35,068 nt of DNA from an uncultured Chromatiaceae bacterium (GTDB taxonomy: Bacteria > Pseudomonadota > Gammaproteobacteria > Enterobacterales > Alteromonadaceae), in NCBI GenBank assembly GCA_946482615.1, contig CAMLSF010000019.1, forward strand, positions 1 through 35,068, written 5' to 3'. Shown here one piece after another: positions 35,068-35,068 of the stretch (position 1 is the stretch's first letter; every line of letters begins with the position of its first letter). The position numbers were made by a program, and so were the translations under genes. Below the pieces are notes generated by a model, which did not search any database, had not been told where the DNA came from, and saw only the letters and a program-made list of their open reading frames with translations.

Positions 35068-35068
35068 G

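Noticed and set aside
1..35068. A defence island, CRISPR array, integron, prophage or biosynthetic cluster
   Set aside because: No regularly spaced repeats, cas, integrase, phage or NRPS/PKS-like genes; almost every gene is core metabolism or a common conserved family.
1..35068. tRNA or rRNA genes
   Set aside because: Intergenic regions are short and none contains a cloverleaf with GTTC-type T-loop or rRNA-like sequence.

Overview
The window is chromosomal DNA of a gammaproteobacterium. The proteins look most like those of the Alteromonadales/Chromatiales marine and freshwater group (Rheinheimera or Alishewanella type). That placement rests on remembered family resemblance and gene order: HexR control of sugar catabolism, a PykA-type pyruvate kinase, a YdiJ-type dehydrogenase, and the pgm-seqA-ybfF-ybfE-fldA-fur order also found in Enterobacteria. 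No database search was run. Coding density is high. I see no tRNA, rRNA, prophage, transposase gene or CRISPR array.

Layout. Positions 370-6014 (minus strand) hold a compact Entner-Doudoroff operon, zwf-pgl-edd-glk-eda, with a terminator after eda. Divergent hexR (6279-7136) and then pykA (7323-8762) follow. Next come an EamA transporter, pfkA, a LytS/LytTR-type two-component pair, an Mpo1-like membrane protein, a hotdog thioesterase and a HIT hydrolase. An M61 peptidase overlaps this stretch on the plus strand and is followed by a PF04307 membrane hydrolase. Positions 17254-26915 hold a two-domain 6-pyruvoyl/carboxy-tetrahydropterin-synthase homologue, a solute-binding-type protein, an 85-aa basic protein, fabA, a DUF1761 membrane protein, an AsmA-family protein, ydiJ, a small membrane protein and an exported alpha/beta hydrolase. 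Positions 26976-35067 hold glgP, pgm and seqA (minus strand), then ybfF, a DUF2788 protein, ybfE, fldA, a DUF4442 protein (minus strand) and fur.

How it works together. Glycogen is cut by GlgP to glucose-1-phosphate, Pgm makes glucose-6-phosphate, and Glk makes the same compound from glucose. Zwf-Pgl-Edd-Eda then carry it to pyruvate and glyceraldehyde-3-phosphate, and PykA closes lower glycolysis. PfkA supplies the alternative EMP entry. HexR-type 15-bp palindromes (TGTAA-N5-TTACA-like) lie between zwf and hexR, in front of pykA, and twice around the glgP promoter, so glycogen breakdown appears wired to the same KDPG-sensing regulator. pfkA instead carries an FNR-like box at class II spacing from a -10 element, suggesting that EMP entry is turned on when oxygen is low.

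Most of the window is ordinary core genome. The points most worth a second look are the paired HexR sites at glgP, the FNR-like promoter of pfkA, the PTPS homologue whose active-site residues are divided between its two halves, a 128-bp ERIC/IRU-like element between seqA and ybfF, and a small family of GGGTCAGAG palindromes at gene ends.
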